Below the pieces are notes generated by a model that was not told the origin of the DNA, did not search any database, and saw nothing but the letters and a program-made list of their open reading frames with translations. From JAYFNU01 sp964458545 (GTDB taxonomy: Bacteria > Bacillota > Clostridia > Oscillospirales > Ruminococcaceae): DNA of 20,215 bases. Every line of letters begins with the position of its first letter. Within the stretch, counting starts at the first letter, position 1. The translations under genes and the position numbers were made by a program. The stretch lies in NCBI GenBank assembly GCA_964458545.1, contig CAYWJF010000029.1, positions 1 through 20,215 on the forward strand, in the 5' to 3' direction. Of the stretch, positions 6,264-14,335 are shown piece by piece.

Positions 6264-7106
6264 TTGGAAGCTTTTATCGAATTCAAAAACGTATGCTTTG
6301 AGTACGGCGCGGGAACGCCCGTGCTCGACAATATAAGCCTTTCTATTAAGAAGGGTGATTTTGTCGCGGTTGTAGGCGCAAACGGAAGCGGAAAATCCAC
6401 CTTCGCGAAGCAGATGAACGCGGTGCTTGTGCCGTCGTCCGGCGACGTTTTTGTGAACGGTATGAACACGGCGGACGAGGAAAAGGTATACGATATCCGC
6501 CGCACAGTAGGTATGGTTTTTCAAAACCCCGACAACCAGATAGTCGCTACAATGGTCGAGGAGGACGTGGCGTTCGCGCTTGAGAATTTGGGTGTACCGC
6601 CAGAGGAAATCCGCCGACGCGTGGACGAGGCGATAGAGACGGTGGGGCTTACAAAGCATAAAACCAGCGCGCCGCATAAGCTTTCGGGCGGACAGAAGCA
6701 GCGCGTCGCTATAGCGGGTATACTCGCTATGAACCCCGAATGTATTGTACTCGATGAGCCGACGGCAATGCTCGACCCAAAGGGCAAGGCAAGGGTAATA
6801 GAGACGATAAAAAAACTAAATGAAGAAAAGGGCATAACCGTCGTAATTATTACGCATTTTATGGACGAGGCGGCGCAGGCGAAAAGACTTATCGCGCTCG
6901 ACCACGGAAAGATAGTAAAGGACGGCTCGCCCCGTGAGATATTCAAGGATATTGCGGGTATGCGCGCGCTTGGGCTTGACGCACCGTCGCCGACTAAGCT
7001 TTGCGCGCTGCTCGCCGAAAACGGCGTTAAGCTGCGCTCAGACGTTATTTCAGTCGAGGAATGCGTTGAGGAGCTTTCGCGCCTTTTAAAGGAGGCGGGA
7101 AGATGA
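6264..7106 (+). CDS. ecfA1: Energy-coupling factor transporter ATPase EcfA1
   Basis: One of two ABC ATPases of the ECF module that powers vitamin and micronutrient uptake with exchangeable S components. The 280-residue product has Walker A GANGSGKST, the Q-loop VFQNPDNQ, the signature LSGGQKQR, Walker B CIVLDEPTAMLDP and the switch histidine in VVIITH. The QNPDNQ and PTAMLDP variants are characteristic of the EcfA1 subunit. Translation appears to begin at TTG (6264), 1 nt after the methyltransferase stop, with GAGG at 6248-6251 as ribosome binding site. No ATG is available near the N-terminus. It overlaps ecfA2 by 4 nt. No S component lies in the window, as expected for a shared group II module. 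Confidence 0.95.
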   Translation: MEAFIEFKNVCFEYGAGTPVLDNISLSIKKGDFVAVVGANGSGKSTFAKQMNAVLVPSSGDVFVNGMNTADEEKVYDIRRTVGMVFQNPDNQIVATMVEEDVAFALENLGVPPEEIRRRVDEAIETVGLTKHKTSAPHKLSGGQKQRVAIAGILAMNPECIVLDEPTAMLDPKGKARVIETIKKLNEEKGITVVIITHFMDEAAQAKRLIALDHGKIVKDGSPREIFKDIAGMRALGLDAPSPTKLCALLAENGVKLRSDVISVEECVEELSRLLKEAGR

Positions 7107-7963
7107 GTATTCTTGAAACCCGCAACCTAACCTACGCCTATTCAAAGGGAATGCCCGACGAAAAGGTGGCGGTGGACGATATAAGCGTCCAGATTGAAAA
7201 GGGCGAGTTTATAGGCATTATCGGGCATACCGGCTCGGGTAAATCGACCTTTGTTCAGCATTTAAACGGACTTTTAAAGCCGACAAGCGGGCAGGTGCTG
7301 CTCGACGGCGAGGATATCTGGCAGAATAAGGAGAAGCTCCGCGAATACCGCTTCCGCGTAGGGCTTGTTTTCCAGTACCCCGAATATCAGCTCTTCGAGG
7401 AGACAATATATAAGGATATCGCCTTCGGACCGAAGAATATGCGCCTTTCCGACGACGAGATTCACGAGCGGGTGCTTCGCGCCTGCGATTTTGTGGGAAT
7501 TAAGAAGGAGTATCTTGAGCGCTCACCCTTCGACCTTTCGGGCGGGCAGAAGCGCCGCGTTGCTATAGCGGGCGTTCTCGCTATGGAGCCTGACGTGCTT
7601 GTGCTCGACGAGCCGACTGCGGGGCTTGACCCAGCGGGCCGCGAGGAGATATTAAGCGAAATTAAGGAATACCACAAGCAGAAGGACACCACGGTAATTC
7701 TTGTTTCGCACTCTATGGAGGATATAGCGAAGAACGCCTCTAAGGTTATGGTTATAAACGAAGCGAAGCTATACTGCTTCGACGACACAAGCACCGTTTT
7801 CGAGCGGGCGAGCGAGCTTGTTGGAATGGGACTTGATATCCCAGACACAACGGCTATTATGCTTGAGCTGAGAAAGCGCGGCTTTGACGTTCCTATGAAC
7901 GTATATACCCCCAAATACGCGGATGGTGTTCTTCTTCCTATGTTAGGAAAGGGGGCGAAGTAG
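7103..7963 (+). CDS. ecfA2: Energy-coupling factor transporter ATPase EcfA2
   Basis: The second ATPase of the ECF module, forming a heterodimer with EcfA1. The 286-residue product has Walker A GHTGSGKST, the Q-loop VFQYPEYQLF, the signature LSGGQKRR, Walker B VLVLDEPTAGLDP and the switch histidine in VILVSHS. The QYPEYQLFEET segment is typical of EcfA2. The ATG overlaps the ecfA1 stop in an ATGA arrangement, and AAAGGAGG just upstream is a strong ribosome binding site, so the two subunits should be made in equal amounts. ecfT follows after 1 nt. Confidence 0.96.
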   Translation: MSILETRNLTYAYSKGMPDEKVAVDDISVQIEKGEFIGIIGHTGSGKSTFVQHLNGLLKPTSGQVLLDGEDIWQNKEKLREYRFRVGLVFQYPEYQLFEETIYKDIAFGPKNMRLSDDEIHERVLRACDFVGIKKEYLERSPFDLSGGQKRRVAIAGVLAMEPDVLVLDEPTAGLDPAGREEILSEIKEYHKQKDTTVILVSHSMEDIAKNASKVMVINEAKLYCFDDTSTVFERASELVGMGLDIPDTTAIMLELRKRGFDVPMNVYTPKYADGVLLPMLGKGAK

Positions 7964-7964
7964 T

Positions 7965-8777
7965 ATGCTAAAGGATATTACCTTCGGACAGTACCTCTTT
8001 CAAAAGTCGCCTATACACGCGCTTGACCCCAGATTGAAGATAATCCTTACCGTCGCGCTAATTGTAATGCTCTTTTCCACAAATAACTTTATAGGCGTTT
8101 TTCTTACTATCTTTTTTGTGGCGGTGCTGTTTATTATAGCGAAGGTGCCCGTGCTTATGGCGTTACGAAGCATTAAGCCGATACTTCCTATTGTTATCTT
8201 TACGTCGGTGTTAAATCTGTTTTTCGTTTCGGGCGAGACTATCTTTTCGTGGTGGATATTTAACATTACCCGCGAGGGACTTTACTTCTCCGCTATGATT
8301 TCCCTTCGTATAATCTGTCTTATAGCGGGCTCGTCGCTTCTCACCTACACGACGTCGCCTATCGAGCTTACCGACGCTATAGAGAGCCTTCTTCGCCCCT
8401 TAAAGATATTCAAGCTTCCCGTTCACGAGCTTGCTATGATGATGACGATAGCGCTTAGGTTTATCCCCGTTTTAATTGAAGAAACGGATAAGATTATGGC
8501 GGCGCAGAAGTCGCGCGGCGCGACCCTTGATACGGGGCGCTTTACCGAGCGGGTGCGCTCGCTTACCCCTATACTTGTGCCGCTCTTTATCTCCTCCTTC
8601 CGCCGCGCGGATGAGCTTGCTATGGCTATGGAGTGCCGCTGCTACCGCGGCGGCGAGGGCAGAACAAGACTTAAACAGCTTCATTTCAAATGGCGCGACC
8701 TTATCGCGTTCCTTATCTTCGCGGCGGTTTTTACCGCTGTGGTGCTGACGAACAATTTCTTTACGGCGGTGATTTAA
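7965..8777 (+). CDS. ecfT: Energy-coupling factor transporter transmembrane protein EcfT
   Basis: EcfT is the membrane scaffold that links the EcfA1/A2 ATPases to substrate-binding S components. The 270-residue product has hydrophobic segments near residues 28-60, 66-90, 103-125 and 245-268. Two coupling-helix signatures follow the fourth segment: AAQKSRGA (near 181) and AMECRCYRGGEGRTR (near 220). The long amphipathic region between them, MTIALRFIPVLIEETDKI, is also typical. It ends 1 nt before the proposed start of truA. The order ecfA1-ecfA2-ecfT-truA is the usual Bacillota arrangement, although there it normally sits beside ribosomal protein genes, which are absent here. Confidence 0.95.
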   Translation: MLKDITFGQYLFQKSPIHALDPRLKIILTVALIVMLFSTNNFIGVFLTIFFVAVLFIIAKVPVLMALRSIKPILPIVIFTSVLNLFFVSGETIFSWWIFNITREGLYFSAMISLRIICLIAGSSLLTYTTSPIELTDAIESLLRPLKIFKLPVHELAMMMTIALRFIPVLIEETDKIMAAQKSRGATLDTGRFTERVRSLTPILVPLFISSFRRADELAMAMECRCYRGGEGRTRLKQLHFKWRDLIAFLIFAAVFTAVVLTNNFFTAVI

Positions 8778-8778
8778 G

Positions 8779-9522
8779 ATAGCTAACTACCTTGTAACGC
8801 TAAAGTTTATAGGCACAAACTACGGCGGCTCGCAGATACAGAAAAACTCGCCGACAATTCAAGGCGAGTTTCAGCGCGCGCTTGCGGCGGTCTTAGGAAC
8901 GCTGCCCGACGTCAAGTGCTGCTCGCGCACCGATTCAGGCGTGCACGCGAATAAATTCTGTATAAGCTTTAAAACAGAAGCACGGATAAACGTCTCAAAG
9001 CTTCCGCTCGCGCTCAATGACTCGCTGCCGCTCGATATCCGCGCGGTTTCGGCGCGTGAGGTAGAAGACGGCTTTCACGCGAGATACTCCGCTGTTTCAA
9101 AAAAATACATATATAAGGTGTATAATTCTCACATAATGGACCCGTTTTTAGAGGGCAGGGCGCTTCGCTTTCCCGCGCCGATAGACGAAAAAGCCGTGAA
9201 TGACGCGGCAAAGGCGTTTATCGGCAAGCACGATTTTCGCGGCTTTTGCTCGATTAAAACCGACGCAGAAAGCACGGTTAGAACGGTAAGCGACTTTACC
9301 GTTACGCGCGAGGGCGCGCTTGTCACCTTTTCGGTTTCTGCCGACGGGTTTTTATATAATATGGTGAGAATAATGGTCGGCACCCTTTTGAATGTCGCGC
9401 GCGGCAAGCTTACTAAAGCCGACATAGAAAGCATACTTGAAAGCGGCGAAAGACAGAACGTCTGCGCCACTGCGCCCGCGTGCGGGCTTTATCTTGACGA
9501 TATACGCTACGAGGAGCTTTAA
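8779..9522 (+). CDS. truA: tRNA pseudouridine synthase TruA, apparent AUA start codon
   Basis: TruA makes pseudouridine at positions 38-40 of tRNA anticodon stem-loops. The catalytic aspartate is D52 in SRTDSGVHA, and family segments FIGTNYGGSQIQ, KKYIYKVYN, HDFRGFC and FLYNMVRIMVGTLL are present. The homologous frame extends upstream to codon 8779, where the expected MANYLVTLKF is preceded by ATA rather than ATG. Between the in-frame TGA at 8770-8772 and the GTG at 8941, which lies beyond the catalytic aspartate, there is no ATG, GTG or TTG. An interior CTG near codon 42 would remove the first strands. GGTGA at 8768-8772 sits 6 nt before the ATA. With this start the protein is 247 residues, the normal length. 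The ATA follows the ecfT stop by 1 nt, so translational coupling is likely. A sequencing error (true ATG) is the alternative. Confidence 0.9.
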   Translation: MANYLVTLKFIGTNYGGSQIQKNSPTIQGEFQRALAAVLGTLPDVKCCSRTDSGVHANKFCISFKTEARINVSKLPLALNDSLPLDIRAVSAREVEDGFHARYSAVSKKYIYKVYNSHIMDPFLEGRALRFPAPIDEKAVNDAAKAFIGKHDFRGFCSIKTDAESTVRTVSDFTVTREGALVTFSVSADGFLYNMVRIMVGTLLNVARGKLTKADIESILESGERQNVCATAPACGLYLDDIRYEEL

Positions 9523-10679
9523 TGGAAGACGAAATAACCAAGGCGCGAAAAGAGCGGATAAGAAAGGTGAGAAGGCGGCGGACGGGCTTTTTCCTCGCGG
9601 CTCTCGCTCTTATACTTATCGCGGTTGTTCTCGCGAACACGCTTACAAAAACGACCTTCAAGGATATAGGCGACTTTATTGAAGCGGTGCTTTGCGCTTC
9701 AAAAAGCTACCCTGTGGAGATAAGCGACGCGCACCCGCTACAGGTTGAGCAGCTATCTCTTTCCTACACGGTGCTTACCGAAAAGGAGCTGTTGGTTTAT
9801 TCAAACCGCGGCGGACTTTTACAAAGCATAGAGCACGGCTACGTCTCGCCGCTTGTTAGTGCGAGCGGCAACAGGATAGCGGTCTTTAATTCAGGTGGCA
9901 AAGAGGTCCTTGTCTATAACAGGACGAGAGATATCGCGTCGGTAAAGACCGAGCACACAATAGTCGCCGCCGACCTTTCCGATTACGGTACTCTTGCTGT
10001 TCTTACTACAGGTGACAGATATCTTTCCGAGCTTGAGGTTTTCGGGAACGGAAAGTACGAAAAGCTAATGACGTGGTACGGAAGCCACGGGTTTCCTTTA
10101 ACGGTAACTATGCAGGATATGGGCAACAAGGCGGCGATAGCGACGCTCAGCAGCGTGAACGGCGAGCTAATTACCACCGTTACGGCGGTGGATATAGGCG
10201 CGGCGAAGGAGCTTTTTGTCTGCGACGTAAAGGGTCTTGCGGTTAAGCTTTGGTACGACTCTAACGGCTACATAACGCTGGTTACGGACGAAGAAACGGT
10301 AGTAATCACGGCTAAGGGCGAGATAAAAGAGACCCTTACCTACGGCGACGCGCCGCTACTGTTCGCGACGCGCGACGAGGGAAGAAACGTTGCGCTCTGC
10401 TTCGGCGACAACCACCGCCCCGCGATAAATACCCTTACGGTGCTCGGAGGCGGTCTCGACGAAAAATTCACGGCTCAGTCGGTCGGCGAGGTTCGCGACG
10501 CTTACATAAACGGTTCGGGCGTGTATATTTTAGGCGACGGAACTATTACTCGGTATGGTATGAGCGGCGAGGTTGTCTCTAATTATACGACGGACGGCGA
10601 GTCGTTGCGGCTTGTGGTCTGCGGGCGCATTCTTACCGTACTTCCAGACAGAATAGAAAAAGCGGTTAAACAGAATTAG
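9522..10679 (+). CDS. DUF5711-like membrane-anchored protein, probable beta-propeller
   Basis: A 385-residue protein of unknown function. It has a very basic N-terminal stretch (residues 1-21, KERIRKVRRRR) and one strongly hydrophobic helix (about 22-41), consistent with a signal anchor leaving the rest outside the cell. The extracellular part is made of repeated short beta-rich segments such as VLTEKELLVYSNRGG, RIAVFNSGGKEVLVYN, TLAVLTTGDRYLSELEVF and GVYILGDGTITRYGMSGEV. This pattern suggests a WD40- or PQQ-like beta-propeller, and from memory it fits the clostridial DUF5711 family. The ATG overlaps the truA stop (TAATG). It sits next to cvpA, another membrane protein, which may point to a shared envelope function. 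There are no catalytic residues that I recognise. Confidence 0.82.
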   Translation: MEDEITKARKERIRKVRRRRTGFFLAALALILIAVVLANTLTKTTFKDIGDFIEAVLCASKSYPVEISDAHPLQVEQLSLSYTVLTEKELLVYSNRGGLLQSIEHGYVSPLVSASGNRIAVFNSGGKEVLVYNRTRDIASVKTEHTIVAADLSDYGTLAVLTTGDRYLSELEVFGNGKYEKLMTWYGSHGFPLTVTMQDMGNKAAIATLSSVNGELITTVTAVDIGAAKELFVCDVKGLAVKLWYDSNGYITLVTDEETVVITAKGEIKETLTYGDAPLLFATRDEGRNVALCFGDNHRPAINTLTVLGGGLDEKFTAQSVGEVRDAYINGSGVYILGDGTITRYGMSGEVVSNYTTDGESLRLVVCGRILTVLPDRIEKAVKQN

Positions 10680-10691
10680 GAGGAAATTATT

Positions 10692-11405
10692 ATGGCAACG
10701 TCAGTTCTACTCGATTTATTAGTAATAGCGGTTTTCATTGTGTTTTTTATTGTCGGCTGGAGAAGGGGGCTTATTTCCGAGCTGCTTCGCATAGTCGGCT
10801 TCGCCGTCGCGTTACTTGCGGCGTGGATTCTAAGCGCTCCCGTTACGGGCTGGGTTTATGAAAGCTTTGTGAAGGATAAAATTGTTTCACAGGTTTCCGA
10901 GAAGATTACTACTACCGTGGACGGAACTGCGCTTACGGGCGCGTCTTTTTGGGAAAAGCTCGGCGACCTCGGAAGCGAGATAGCAAGCTTAGTTACCGTT
11001 ACGCCAGACCAAGCGGCAAAGCTTGGCGAGGATTTCGTCAACAACTCGCTCGCGGCGCCCGTTCAGGCGATTATACGAACTATCGTCTTCGTAATACTCT
11101 TCGCGCTCTTCCTTTTGGTTATTAAGCTTGTTTCGCGCCTTTTCAAGGGACTGAATAAGCTGCCCGTGGTGGGTACGGTTAATCGTATCTTCGGCGGAAT
11201 ATTAGGACTTGCTGAGGGCGCGGTTATCTGCTACATATTAGTGGCTATCGCGGCTATTATAGTGAAGGTTACGGGCGACGAGCTTTTGTGGTTAAACAGC
11301 GACCTTATTAACGATTCAAAGCTCTTCTCGCTGCTTTATAATTTCAACCCCGTACAAGCGGCGATAGACAGCGGAATTATTCTTACAAAAGAGCAAACAC
11401 TATAA
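10692..11405 (+). CDS. CvpA family membrane protein
   Basis: A 237-residue integral membrane protein of the CvpA (colicin V production) family, whose molecular role is poorly defined. The N-terminus has a hydrophobic helix (about 5-24) followed by the family's GWRRGLISELLRIVGF motif, then a second helix (about 33-55). An extracytoplasmic, Thr/Ser-rich insert spans about 57-120. Two further helices lie near 125-150 and 165-195, with the short conserved loop LPVVGTVNRIFGGILGL between them. AGGAGG 8 nt upstream of the ATG supports the start. The gene is 12 nt from the DUF5711-like gene and 17 nt from clpE. Confidence 0.9.
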   Translation: MATSVLLDLLVIAVFIVFFIVGWRRGLISELLRIVGFAVALLAAWILSAPVTGWVYESFVKDKIVSQVSEKITTTVDGTALTGASFWEKLGDLGSEIASLVTVTPDQAAKLGEDFVNNSLAAPVQAIIRTIVFVILFALFLLVIKLVSRLFKGLNKLPVVGTVNRIFGGILGLAEGAVICYILVAIAAIIVKVTGDELLWLNSDLINDSKLFSLLYNFNPVQAAIDSGIILTKEQTL

Positions 11406-11422
11406 CATAATAGAGGTAAACT

Positions 11423-13705
11423 ATGATTTGTACCCGTTGCAAAAAACGCCCCGCCGTCGTGTTTATGACGCGGCAGGAGGGTGAAAAAACAATAAACGAG
11501 GGTCTTTGCCTTGTCTGCGCGAAGGAGCTCGGGCTGAAACCGATAGATGACCTTATGAAACGGTTCGGTATCGGCGAAGAGGAGCTTGAGGCTTTTTCCG
11601 AGCAGTTTATGATGCCCGGAAGCGAGGGTGAGGAGAACGGCGAAAACGGCGATTTCGAAGTCGGCGGCTCGCCAACCTTCCCGAATATCTTCGGCGGTAT
11701 GCAAGAGGGCGGAAAGCCACAGGGCGAGAGCAGAAAGAACCCGCGCGACAAGAAGAAGCAGCAGGCAAACGGCGCGGACGGCGGTAAGAGAAAGTTTCTC
11801 GACACCTACTGCGAAAACCTTTCGCAGAAGGCGCGCGACGGCAAGCTTGACCGCATTATCGGGCGCGACAAGGAGATATACCGCACAATTCAGATACTTT
11901 CCCGCCGCCAGAAGAACAACCCCTGTCTCATAGGCGAGGCGGGCGTCGGAAAGACCGCCATAGCCGAGGGAATAGCGCTTCGTATAGCGAAGGGCGACGT
12001 TCCCGCGCGTATGCTCGATAAGGAGGTTTACCTTCTCGACCTTACGGCGCTTGTCGCTGGTACCCAGTTCCGCGGGCAGTTTGAAAGCCGCGTTAAGGGG
12101 CTTGTAAACGAGGTAAAAGCGGAGGGTAACATTATCCTCTTTATCGACGAGGTGCATAATTTAACGGGCGCGGGCGACGCGGACGGCGCTATGAGCGCGG
12201 CTAACATTTTAAAGCCAGCCCTTTCCCGCGGCGAGATACAGGTAATCGGCGCGACGACCTTCGCGGAGTACAGAAAGTACATTGAAAAGGACCAAGCGCT
12301 TGAAAGGCGCTTCCAGCCCGTCAAGGTTGAGGAGCCGTCTATTCCCGACACCGTAGAGATGCTAAAGGGAATAAAGGAGTACTACGAAAACTACCACCAC
12401 GTCAAGGTATCCGACGCGACTATTGAGTTGGTCGTCGCGCTTTCAGAGCGCTACATTTCCGACCGCTTCTTGCCCGATAAGGCAATTGACCTGCTCGACG
12501 AGGCGGCGGCTTGCTGCGCGCTTCGCAGTAAGGAGCTTGCTGAGTACGAGGAGCTTGGAAAGAAGCTTCAAAAGGTCGCGTCTGACGAGAAGGAGCTTGA
12601 GGAGAAGGCGGACGACACGACCGATTATGAGCGTGTCGCCACAATGAAGAGCGAGCGTCTCAAATACGAAAGCCGTATAGCGGAGCTTCGTGACACAGTT
12701 GAGAACCTTGAGGTTACAACCGACGACCTTAGTAAGGTAATTGAGCTTTGGACGGGTATACCCGCGAACAAGATAAAGCAGAGTGAATACAAGAAGATAG
12801 ACGGGCTTGAGGAAGCGATAAGTAAACGCATTATCGGTCAGGAAGAGGCGGTGAAGGCTGTCGCGGACGCAATAAAGCGCACCCGTGTGGGGCTTTCCAA
12901 GCGCCGCAGACCCGCCTCCTTCATCTTCGTCGGTCCCACGGGCGTGGGAAAAACCGAGCTTGTAAAGGTGCTTGCGAGCGAGCTTTTCGACGGCGTTGAG
13001 CCGTTAATAAGACTTGATATGTCGGAATACATGGAGAAGCACACCGTCGCGCGGCTTATTGGTTCGCCTCCGGGCTATGTCGGCTACGACGAGGCGGGTC
13101 AGCTCACCGAAAAGGTGCGCCGCCGCCCCTACAGCGTGGTGCTCTTCGACGAGATAGAAAAAGCGCACCCAGACGTTATGAATATCCTTCTTCAGATACT
13201 TGACGAGGGACGCGTGACCGACGGGCAGGGCAGAACGGTAAACTTTGAGAACACCGTAATTTGTATGACGAGTAACGCGGGCTCCTCCGATAAGACGGGT
13301 CTTGCGGGCTTCGGTATGACTCTCGGCGAAATGAGCGCGGAAAAAACCTTAAAGGCGCTCTCTGATTTCTTGCGTCCCGAATTTCTCGCCCGCGTAGACG
13401 AGGTGGTGGTCTTCAAGCCGCTTTCGGAAGAGAGCATGAAGAAGATTGCCGTGCTAATGCTTGAGGAGATGCGCGAGCCGCTCTTAGAGAAGTTCATAAC
13501 CCTTTCCTACGACGACGAGGCGCTCTCGGCGCTCACAAAGCTTTCAGAAAACGGAAAGTTCGGTGCTCGCGACCTTCGTCGCACTATAAGGAAGCAGGTG
13601 GAGGACAAGGTAGCGACCACGCTCGTGGAGCGAGCCGAGAACGCGCCGAAGGGAATAAACATTACCGCCAAGGACGGCGAGATAGTAGTAGAGGCGAAGG
13701 ACTGA
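11423..13705 (+). CDS. clpE: ATP-dependent Clp unfoldase with N-terminal zinc finger (ClpE-like)
   Basis: A 760-residue double-AAA+ Hsp100 protein. The N-terminus has a CX2C-X22-CX2C zinc finger (C3, C6, C29, C32), as in ClpE, and no Clp N-domain repeats. A Gly/Glu/Lys-rich linker (about 64-124) follows. The first ATPase has Walker A GEAGVGKT (171-178) and Walker B IILFIDE (237-243). A short middle region with a UVR-like segment (about 400-430) precedes the second ATPase: Walker A GPTGVGKT (504-511) and Walker B VVLFDE (572-577). LAGFG (627-631) occupies the position of the ClpP-contact loop, but with AGF where family members usually have a bulky residue before GF, so ClpP partnership is probable and not certain. 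Unlike many ClpE/ClpC genes it shows no CtsR-type heptad repeats upstream and sits last in a housekeeping operon. Confidence 0.92.
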   Translation: MICTRCKKRPAVVFMTRQEGEKTINEGLCLVCAKELGLKPIDDLMKRFGIGEEELEAFSEQFMMPGSEGEENGENGDFEVGGSPTFPNIFGGMQEGGKPQGESRKNPRDKKKQQANGADGGKRKFLDTYCENLSQKARDGKLDRIIGRDKEIYRTIQILSRRQKNNPCLIGEAGVGKTAIAEGIALRIAKGDVPARMLDKEVYLLDLTALVAGTQFRGQFESRVKGLVNEVKAEGNIILFIDEVHNLTGAGDADGAMSAANILKPALSRGEIQVIGATTFAEYRKYIEKDQALERRFQPVKVEEPSIPDTVEMLKGIKEYYENYHHVKVSDATIELVVALSERYISDRFLPDKAIDLLDEAAACCALRSKELAEYEELGKKLQKVASDEKELEEKADDTTDYERVATMKSERLKYESRIAELRDTVENLEVTTDDLSKVIELWTGIPANKIKQSEYKKIDGLEEAISKRIIGQEEAVKAVADAIKRTRVGLSKRRRPASFIFVGPTGVGKTELVKVLASELFDGVEPLIRLDMSEYMEKHTVARLIGSPPGYVGYDEAGQLTEKVRRRPYSVVLFDEIEKAHPDVMNILLQILDEGRVTDGQGRTVNFENTVICMTSNAGSSDKTGLAGFGMTLGEMSAEKTLKALSDFLRPEFLARVDEVVVFKPLSEESMKKIAVLMLEEMREPLLEKFITLSYDDEALSALTKLSENGKFGARDLRRTIRKQVEDKVATTLVERAENAPKGINITAKDGEIVVEAKD

Positions 13706-13715
13706 AAAAAGAATT

Positions 13716-13745
13716 AGAGCCTTGGAATTCCACGGCTCTTTTGTT
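13716..13745. terminator. Bidirectional terminator between clpE and the GNAT gene
   Basis: AGAGCC (13716-13721) pairs with GGCTCT (13734-13739), with an inner TGG/CCA helix around an AATT loop. TTTTGTTTT follows on the plus strand. On the minus strand it is followed by AATTCTTTTTT, so both converging transcripts can stop here. Confidence 0.88.
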
Positions 13746-13786
13746 TTCTGCCTAATTCTCTTGACTCATAAAAGCCTGAAGCTTAG

Positions 13787-14335
13787 CTACAACACCCTCA
13801 TCATCAAAACAAGGTCGTAGTATTCGCCGTTATCCAGCTTAAAGCAGTGGCGGCGTACGCCGTACTCCTCAAAGCCCAGCTTTTTGTAGAGCGCGCGGGC
13901 GCGTTCGTTTACGCTTACAACGTCCAGCTCCACCTGCTCGAAGCCGTTCTTCTTCGCTTGCGTTAGAAGCTCGCCTACAAGCAGCGTTCCGAGCCCTAAG
14001 CCCCACGCCCATTTATATATTGAAATACCAAAGGCGGCGCGGTGGCGTATCTTCCGCTGATAGCCCATAGCGCTTGCGCTGCAGTTGCCCGCGAGCTTTC
14101 CGTCAACGTAGGCGGCTATCATAAAGTTTCTTTCGTCCGCCGATATTTTTGCGAGCTTTTCCGCTTCAAGCAGAGGGTTAGTTTCCACCTCGTCAGGATA
14201 GCGCACCATAAAGTCGGTTTCGCCTGAGGTTTCGGCGAGGTATTCTATAAACGTTGCCGCTTCATCCGGGCGCGGACTTCTAAGCAAACATTCGCGTCCG
14301 TCCTTAAGTGTAAAGCGTTTTTCCTCAACTATCAT
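13787..14335 (-). CDS. GNAT family N-acetyltransferase
   Basis: A 182-residue acetyltransferase of the GNAT superfamily, using acetyl-CoA to acetylate an unknown amine. The acetyl-CoA pyrophosphate loop is in WAWGLGLGTLLVGELL (about 110-125). The C-terminal motif B region is VELDVVSVNERARALYKKLGFEEYG, very typical of RimJ/RimL- or phosphinothricin-type members. The N-terminal half contains the beta strands ERNFMIAAYVDGKLAGN. The ATG overlaps the stop of the upstream VIT1/CCC1 gene in an ATGA arrangement, so the pair is translationally coupled. Substrate and physiological link to the metal transporter cannot be read from the sequence. Confidence 0.92.
   Translation of the reverse strand: MIVEEKRFTLKDGRECLLRSPRPDEAATFIEYLAETSGETDFMVRYPDEVETNPLLEAEKLAKISADERNFMIAAYVDGKLAGNCSASAMGYQRKIRHRAAFGISIYKWAWGLGLGTLLVGELLTQAKKNGFEQVELDVVSVNERARALYKKLGFEEYGVRRHCFKLDNGEYYDLVLMMRVL

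Noticed and set aside
11336..12157. 273-codon minus-strand frame opposite clpE, and a 249-codon frame opposite murD (15553-16302)
   Set aside because: Both are antisense to well-conserved proteins. They have no ribosome binding sites, and their composition is the usual shadow of GC-biased third positions.
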